From positions 1-12,009 of the forward strand of contig MU657841.1 in the NCBI GenBank assembly GCA_026770575.1: a stretch of DNA of 12,009 nt. The letters are read 5' to 3'. Under the pieces are notes generated by a model, which worked only from the letters and a program-made list of their open reading frames with translations, was not told the DNA's origin and did no database searches. Position numbers and translations under genes: made by a program. Shown in pieces: positions 7,602 to 12,009 of the stretch (positions are counted from its first letter, which is position 1; each line of letters begins with the position of its first letter). The stretch comes from Pelagophyceae sp. CCMP2097 (taxonomy: Eukaryota > Sar > Pelagophyceae).

Positions 7602-8490
7602 CTAGGAGCCGTGGATCCTCTTGGCCAGGATGTCGGCCATCATGCGGCGGCGCAGGTGCAGAATGTCCTGCTGCGAGAAGCTTGGCTTGGCGCCGAGCGA
7701 GACGTAGTGCGCGCAGTACGACGCAAAGACACCGCAGTCAAAGCCGTTGGACTGCTGCAGCGTGACCGGCGTCGTCGTGACCTTGGTCCAGCCCGCCGCG
7801 TCGAAAGGCGACCCGCGCTTGTCCTGGTGCTCGTCGCCGAGGTAGCGCATCAGCGCGCGCAGGTACGCCGACCCAGACCCGCCCATCGAGTCGTAGTAGC
7901 GCACCGTCTTCAGCTCCATGTCGACGGCGGCGAGGCACCAGTGCATGTTGCCGACGTTGACGGGCGCGAAGAAGAGCCGCTTGGCGAAGAGGTCGACCTT
8001 TTTCGCCCATCACCCTGGCGTTGAAGCCGTCGGAGACGACGGCGCGCGGCGCCGAGCGCAGCGCCCGTGCGACGGCGCGCGCCTCGGCGTCCGTCAGCGC
8101 GTCCTTGCAGCGGTTCGCCTCGGCGAGAGCTGCGGCGTGAGGTGCGCGGCAGCGGCGGTGGAGGGGTCGTCGGCCGCGGGGTCGTCTTCGGTCACGTCGC
8201 CCCAGCCCCAGATGTCGTCGTCGGACGAGACGGCGGCGGTGGCAGGAGGTGCCGTGGGTTGCAGAGTAGAACGCGCTGTCGGCCGGGAGTGCGCTAAGTC
8301 GAAATTCGAGAGGTTGGCGCCGAAAGAGCGTCCGGCCGTCTTCGAGCGCGGCTTCTTGGAAGCCTCGTCGCAAGCGTGCTGCCCGGTGACATTTGGGTTC
8401 CGTACTCAACCGCCTCGCCACGGGGCCTGCGTGCACCGTCGGCAGTCGACAAACGACTCGAAAGTATCTAAAACGACATATGCCCCGCAT
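7602..8490 (-). pseudogene. Ulp1/C48-type SUMO-protease-like gene, decayed
   Basis: The C-terminal half is intact in one frame from 8009 to the stop at 7602-7604: WAKKVDLF, then NMHWCLAAVD, YYDSMGG, LQQSNGFDCGVF and FSQQDIL. These supply the family's His, Asp, Gln and Cys catalytic residues. Immediately upstream in that frame is a TGA (8010-8012). The preceding conserved strand, AVVSDGFNARV, lies in another frame (about 8013-8115). The stretch that normally links them, including the WLND motif and about 60-70 residues, is missing. Further upstream, 8094-8490 reads in the first frame (SSDDDIWGWGDVTEDD; AYVVLDTFESFVDCRRC) but has a TGA at 8406-8408. A 77-bp intron (8119-8195) could bridge one frame change; the loss at 8010 cannot be an intron. 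Probably inactive. Ulp1 genes are frequent cargo of eukaryotic DNA transposons. Confidence 0.8.
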
Positions 8491-8586
8491 GCACCGGCAA
8501 GCAAGGACCCACCCGCACCCGGGCCACCACCACCCCGGCGCAAAGGTGCGTCGAGCTGCCGGAAGTGCAAACTTAAAACGCCGGAA

Positions 8587-8945
8587 GTGCCGTGCCGTCG
8601 AGGTGCCGCGTCGCGCGCGGATCGCGGCCGCGGCAGCTGCGACGCGTCCGGGTTGGTCGCGGGGCGCCTGCGCGCAGTTCCCGACGGCTGCCGGCGCGCG
8701 ACGGGTCCCGCAAGGGCCCGAACGCATGCTCCTCACGCGCCCTCCGAGGCCGCGTCGCTCCCGCCCAAGGGGCCGCCGCAACGCGAAACAAACATGCGGG
8801 CCGGCCCTGCGGGTCCAAGGCGCGTCGATAAAGCCCTTCAGCGCCTCATTCCAACGGAAACTGCCTGAGTCCTTGACCCCCCCCCCTAAGGTACCCTAAG
8901 ACACCCGTCGTCTCCAAAAAATGCAGGGTCAGTCCGCGAGGCGGT
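8587..8945. repeat. Right inverted arm (uninterrupted)
   Basis: The reverse complement of the left arm without the two nested elements, so it preserves both pre-insertion sites (ccctaagacaccc near 8892 and aaaaaatgcaggg near 8916). Its outer end, ccgcgaggcggt, runs straight into a 36-bp tandem doublet. Confidence 0.85.
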
Positions 8946-9012
8946 GAGGCGTGAGGGTTGTAATTTATACCCCGGGGCGGTGAGGCATGAGGGGGATTAT
9001 TTATATTCCGGG
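8941..9012. repeat. 36-bp tandem doublet at the outer edge of the right arm
   Basis: Unit 8941-8976 (gcggtgaggcgtgaggg... to ...taccccggg) is repeated at 8977-9012 (gcggtgaggcatgaggg... to ...tattccggg). Each unit has a TATA-like ttata core. The doublet overlaps the end of the arm similarity and is absent in this form from the left side. Confidence 0.8.
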
Positions 9013-9333
9013 AAGAGATATCAGACTGGGGTTGCGCCAAGAGCGTGGTCGAGGGGCTCTGCGCAGGACCGAGTAGTCAGCCACCCCGGAGGGCTTCGAC
9101 TATTCTGCCTCACTGCCGGGTGCTTCCCACTCGCCAGGCAACGAGGGGGGCGGTCCGTATGGTCTCTCGGTGGCTAACTTCCAGGGCGAACGGCTAATTT
9201 TCGCACGTCGAAGCGTGCGCTAGCCGGCCAGGCATACCAGCACATTGTGGGTCCGCTCTGGGCATTGCCAGGGGTTTGGGGTGGGGTGTGTTGCGCGGTG
9301 GAGAGGAGGAAGTAGTGCCCGCCGCGTCAGTTT
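9013..9333. other. Intergenic stretch, no gene seen
   Basis: Lies between the composite element and the stop codon of the 490-codon ORF, and so is the 3' flank of that gene. Mixed composition with a G/T-rich tract at 9264-9310. Nothing recognisable as a gene or RNA. Confidence 0.5.
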
Positions 9334-10806
9334 CTAGAACTGGCGCAGGCCGACGACGAGGAACCGGCCCCTTTCGTTGTCGACGAAGACCGCCGTGGTC
9401 TTGCTCGACCCGTCGCCAAAGGCGTCGGTCCACCGCTTGACGGCGTGCGGGGAGACGTAGAATTCGACGCCCAGCGCGGCGCCCGTGACCTTGACCTGGC
9501 GCGTGCAAGCGCCGATGATCGTCGGGACGAGGAAGTTCTGCGTCTTGAGGTGCGTCATAAAGAGCAAGACGACGGCCATTTCGGGGCACCTCGGGAGCCA
9601 GCTGTCGTCCTTGCCGTCGAAGAGGAGGAGGATGGACTGCGCCCACTGCAGCGTCTTGGCCGCGCGCCCCTTGTCCATCGAGTCGCTACGGCGCAAGACG
9701 CCGGCGGCGTCGAGTCCGGAAATCTCAGCGGAGCACATCGCGTTGCTGGGGATGCGCTCCATCGGCGGCGCCGGGGGCGGCGTCGACGGGCCGTCTTCCA
9801 TCTGCTGGCGGCGCAGCCGCAGCGCTACCGAGCGCTGTTTGCAGGCGAGGATCTCGATCTCTAACGCCTTGTGCTTCTCGTCCTCGAGCGCAGCTTCGTA
9901 CTCCGCCTTTTGCACGGCGCGCCGCTCCCGCTGGTCCTCCGTGAGGTCATAGGCGTCGGGTGCTGCGCGCGCTGCGGCTGCGAAGTTGGCCGGCGCGGCC
10001 GTGGGCGGCGCCGGCGCGGCCGCGCTCTCCCCGAACGTGAAGGCCTCGATGTCGCGCTTGTGCTCGCGCGCGCGCCCGTCCATGGGCACGGCGCGCAGCC
10101 CTTGGGCCCTCTGCGTTGCGCTGCCGTCTTTGCGCTGCTTCTGCGCCACGCTGCGCACCGCCTGCTTGGTCTGCTTGGTGAACGTCTTGTTGTTCTTGCC
10201 CTGTCCCTCCTTGCGCGACGTCGGGGAGTCGTACTGCACGATGAGCGCGCCTGCGTCCTCGGCGGTGAGGTCGGAGTCCATGAGGGACGCCTTGATGTTC
10301 TGCACCGGCGGCCAGTCCCGTTTGTCGGCGCCGTCGCCGGGGCACTTGTATCGTCCGTTTTGGCTGGCGTCGGTGCCGTAGCGGTCGGCGAGGTAGAACA
10401 GCCTTTTGGCGCCGTCGGCGTGCGAGCCTTCCAAGCCCGGCTTGTTGCCGCACGCCTCCGAGAAGAAGTGGTCCGGCTGGTCGTCGGGGCCCGCTGCCGC
10501 CTTGTAGGGCTCCTGGCCCACGGGGTCGGTCAAGTACCGCCTCATCGCGTCCGAGCAGTAGACGAGGCCGGTGCCTTTTGCGGCGCCTTTCTGGACGAAG
10601 CGCGTCTCGTAGACGATCATGATCTGCGGCTTGTTGTTCCGGATGGCCGCGGAGGACTTTCCCGGTAGCGGCGAGTTGCGTACGGCGAGTCGTGCGGAGT
10701 CGAGGAGGTTCCGCACGGGCGGAGACTGCGCCGCCAGCTGCATAATCGGCTCGCCGTCGTCGGTGCCGTCCAGCGACTCCTCCCGCTGCTGGTCCTCGTC
10801 CTGCAT
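9334..10806 (-). CDS. 490-residue protein of unknown function with coiled-coil segment
   Basis: One uninterrupted frame with strong G/C third-position bias throughout. The ATG at 10804-10806 is the first in frame after a stop 48 bases upstream (10855-10857). The bias continues between that stop and the ATG (reading YGDAYARDAAEA), so an upstream exon is possible. Residues 1-20 are acidic. Residues 48-190 look folded, with MIVYETRF (63-70), LFYLADRYG (136-144) and NIKASLMDSDLTAEDAG. Residues 200-255 are Lys/Gln/Arg-rich and 260-285 are Ala/Pro-rich. Residues 288-338 are highly charged and probably a coiled coil. Residues 340-352 are Pro-rich. The C-terminal 110 residues hold a hydrophobic MAVVLLFMTHL and end in FLVVGLRQF. 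I recognise no family. It points the same way as the Ulp1 remnant and could be a companion ORF of that mobile family or an independent host gene. Confidence 0.75.
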   Translation of the reverse strand: MQDEDQQREESLDGTDDGEPIMQLAAQSPPVRNLLDSARLAVRNSPLPGKSSAAIRNNKPQIMIVYETRFVQKGAAKGTGLVYCSDAMRRYLTDPVGQEPYKAAAGPDDQPDHFFSEACGNKPGLEGSHADGAKRLFYLADRYGTDASQNGRYKCPGDGADKRDWPPVQNIKASLMDSDLTAEDAGALIVQYDSPTSRKEGQGKNNKTFTKQTKQAVRSVAQKQRKDGSATQRAQGLRAVPMDGRAREHKRDIEAFTFGESAAAPAPPTAAPANFAAAARAAPDAYDLTEDQRERRAVQKAEYEAALEDEKHKALEIEILACKQRSVALRLRRQQMEDGPSTPPPAPPMERIPSNAMCSAEISGLDAAGVLRRSDSMDKGRAAKTLQWAQSILLLFDGKDDSWLPRCPEMAVVLLFMTHLKTQNFLVPTIIGACTRQVKVTGAALGVEFYVSPHAVKRWTDAFGDGSSKTTAVFVDNERGRFLVVGLRQF

Positions 10807-11343
10807 CGCTTCCGCCGCGTCGCGTGCGTACGCGTCACCGTAAACTCTAAACCGTTACTATGTGTCCGTTGAGCTGCGTTTCAACGGTCACCGGCCGACA
10901 TGTCAGCTGTGCTGGAGCTGGCTGCTGGTACCGCGCGCCGTGCCGTGCAAGTGCGCGCGCAGCGAGCGCACGGCCGCGCGTGGGGAGCGCGTGAGAGCGG
11001 CTCGAGCGTCGGCGGGTCGATTGCGGATTGCCACAATGGATCACCGCAGTCACTGGCGGCCCAGTGGACTGAAATGTGATGGTTAGACGTTATACTGGGA
11101 GAAACGGAGCGAGTGCCGGGCAGGAGCGCGCCGAGTACCGGGCAGCCGGGAACGGCAGATGCCCGGCGCGGGGAGCGCGGAGAGCTCCTGGCGCATGTCC
11201 GGAATGAGCGGGAACGCGGTATCGCCGAACGGTTTAGCGATGTTTACTTTAAACGATCAAACAGTCGGCGCGGAGGGCATGCGAAGCGCAGCGAGCAGAG
11301 AAACGGGAGAGCGCGAAGAAAAGCGGCGGGTGGTGACAGTCAT
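10807..11343. other. Intergenic stretch, no supported gene
   Basis: The 5' side of the 490-codon ORF (minus) and the 3' side of the repeat protein (minus). It contains a small palindrome cgttga...tcaacg (10867-10886), a loose tandem of gagt(g/a)ccgggcag (11111 and 11133) and a TTTAGCGATG word at 11233 that recurs at 11461. Frames open on the plus strand here lack a consistent coding signature. Confidence 0.4.
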
Positions 11344-11430
11344 CTAGCAGTGCCGGCCGTTAGGCCGCTGGACGTAAGGTCCCTGTCGGAAGACGTAGGC
11401 CTGCTGGCGCGCGGCGTACTGGCGCCGAGC
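11344..11430 (-). CDS. Candidate terminal exon (28 codons plus stop)
   Basis: On the minus strand, a pyrimidine-rich run ending TTTGCTGTACAG looks like a 3' splice site. It is followed in phase 0 by codons with mostly G/C third positions reading RRQYAARQQAYVFRQGPYVQ, then a TAG at 11344-11346. A phase-0 GTGAAC donor inside the repeat-protein gene (11681-11686) would join in frame and skip that gene's own TAG, giving a 256-bp intron and an alternative C-terminus. Other possibilities are the end of a separate gene or a chance frame. Speculative. Confidence 0.25.
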   Translation of the reverse strand, partial: ARRQYAARQQAYVFRQGPYVQRPNGRHC

Positions 11431-11497
11431 CTGTACAGCAAAGAAGCAGCTCGACGGCGCTTTAGCGATGGCTCTCTGTGCCCCCCCGCAGCGAGGC

Positions 11498-11589
11498 GGC
11501 CAACGGCAGGGCGTTGCCGTAGGCGCGAGCTGGTAAAAGATGTTGTCCGACGGCAGGGCGATGCCGTGGTGCGAGCTGGTGAAAGATGA
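11498..11589. repeat. 46-bp tandem doublet
   Basis: ggcagggcgttgccgt at 11505 and ggcagggcgatgccgt at 11551 mark two units, each ending in gcgagctggt(a/g)aaagatg. The unit length is not a multiple of three, so a frame through it changes between copies. It lies directly after the stop codon of the repeat protein on the minus strand. Confidence 0.8.
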
Positions 11590-11596
11590 TGCAGCT

Positions 11597-12009
11597 CTAG
11601 AGCGACGCGGAGCCGTCGAGAGCGGCGCGCGAGCGGTTGAAGCGGTCGCGGTCCTCGGCGGCCGTGAGCGTGTTCGCCAGGTTCACCGCGCTGCGGATGT
11701 ACGGTGCCGTCGTGGTCGAAGCGATGCAGACGGACGGCGTGATCGCGGACGGCTCGTGGCGCTGGTCGGCGAAGTAGGGCGCCGTCGTGGTCGAAGCGAT
11801 GCAGACGGACGGCTTGGTCGCGAACGGCTCTTGGCGCTGCTCGGCGAAGTAGGGTGCCGTCGTGGTCGAAGCGATGCAGACGGACGGCGTGATCGCGGAC
11901 GGCTCGTGGCGCTGCTCGGCGAAGTAGGGCGCCGTCGTGGTCGAAGCGATGCAGACGGGCGGCTTGGTCGCGAACGGGTCCGCAGCGATGCCGCCGGACG
12001 TCGTGATCG
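11597..12009 (-). CDS. 3' end of a protein with alternating 25-residue tandem repeats (partial)
   Basis: The frame enters from beyond base 12009 and stops at TAG 11597-11599, giving 136 codons plus stop. No start codon is in the window. Each repeat is exactly 75 bp. In this frame 24 of 25 third positions in a repeat unit are G or C, whereas the other two minus frames lose the bias and the plus frames hit a TAG in each unit. The units read PYFAEQR, a variable middle, then SVCIASTTTA. The middle alternates between HEPSAITP and QEPFATKP. One Cys per unit. The tail is non-repetitive: PYIRSAVNLANTLTAAEDRD, then FNRSRAALDGSASL. The unit nearest the window edge (ITTSGGIAADPFATKPPVC) is diverged. No family recognised; a structural or surface role is only a guess. 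Confidence 0.8.
   Translation of the reverse strand, partial: ITTSGGIAADPFATKPPVCIASTTTAPYFAEQRHEPSAITPSVCIASTTTAPYFAEQRQEPFATKPSVCIASTTTAPYFADQRHEPSAITPSVCIASTTTAPYIRSAVNLANTLTAAEDRDRFNRSRAALDGSASL
11706..11978. repeat. 75-bp tandem repeat with 150-bp higher-order period
   Basis: gccgtcgtggtcgaagcgat occurs at 11706, 11781, 11856 and 11931, exactly 75 bp apart. Units 1 and 3 carry gtgatcgcggacggctcgtg; units 2 and 4 carry ttggtcgcgaacgg. The A-B-A-B order shows the array grew by copying a 150-bp dimer. Unit 4 diverges after about 11978. The array encodes the 25-residue repeats on the minus strand. Confidence 0.92.

Larger units (their letters stand above)
5776..8945. mobile_element. Composite inverted-repeat element with Ulp1-type cargo and two nested insertions
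   Basis: Left arm sequence (5776-5804, 6281-6307, 7007-7316) and right arm (8587-8945, reverse complement) align end to end once the two nested elements are removed. From 7080 to 7316 I count only about four differences. Arms begin accgcctc(a/g)cggact at the outside and stop at cggcac on the inside. Between them (7317-8586) lies a decayed Ulp1-like gene. Long, nearly identical terminal inverted repeats around a protease gene suggest a DNA transposon or its deletion derivative. No transposase is present and no duplicated target was found at the outer ends, so an inverted segmental duplication remains possible. Confidence 0.6.

Noticed and set aside
5776..8945. Target duplication at the outer ends of the composite element
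   Set aside because: I compared several possible terminal positions around accgcctc; the flanking 3-mers on the two sides do not match.
11113..11589. Plus-strand 158-codon frame
   Set aside because: It begins at a non-ATG codon, passes through the 46-bp doublet and opposes a minus-strand region with better coding composition.
1..12009. Bacterial operon, CRISPR array or ribosomal RNA
   Set aside because: No regularly spaced identical repeats with unique spacers, no rRNA landmarks, and the SEN2-like gene with introns shows the window is eukaryotic.

Overview
This is a GC-rich eukaryotic nuclear window, most likely from a protist or microalga. The main evidence is a tRNA-splicing endonuclease gene on the minus strand (3758-5013). 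Its reading frame only joins up after removal of two very short spliceosomal introns, one GT-AG (46 bp) and one GC-AG (64 bp). The supported coding regions have almost only G or C at third codon positions. Species cannot be fixed from the sequence; a GC-rich haptophyte or stramenopile alga would fit.

Layout. Bases 1-3550 are gene-poor and repeat-rich: a 152-bp-spaced direct repeat, two copies of a GC-rich palindromic element, an 18-bp palindromic minisatellite, a 61-bp dispersed direct repeat and a frame-disrupted coding relic near 2354-2590. A strong hairpin (3546-3625) precedes the 3' end of the SEN2-like gene (3758-5013, minus). Bases 5776-8945 form a composite inverted-repeat structure. 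Two nearly identical arms of about 0.34-0.36 kb flank a decayed Ulp1/C48 (SUMO-protease-like) gene on the minus strand. The left arm is interrupted by two further inverted-repeat elements, 5805-6277 (flanking CTG) and 6308-7003 (flanking TTA). The uninterrupted right arm preserves both empty sites, so these insertions can be read directly from the window. Bases 9334-10806 hold an intact 490-codon minus-strand ORF of unknown function with a predicted coiled coil. The right edge (11597-12009, minus) is the 3' end of a protein built from alternating 25-residue repeats; it enters from beyond the window and has no start codon here.

How the parts relate. The SEN2-like gene looks like ordinary housekeeping content. 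The block from about 5.8 to 9.0 kb is a mobile-element nest with a datable order: arms and Ulp1 cargo first, two small elements later. Whether the 490-residue ORF belongs to that mobile family or is an independent host gene cannot be decided here. No transposase, reverse transcriptase, rRNA, convincing tRNA or CRISPR array was found.
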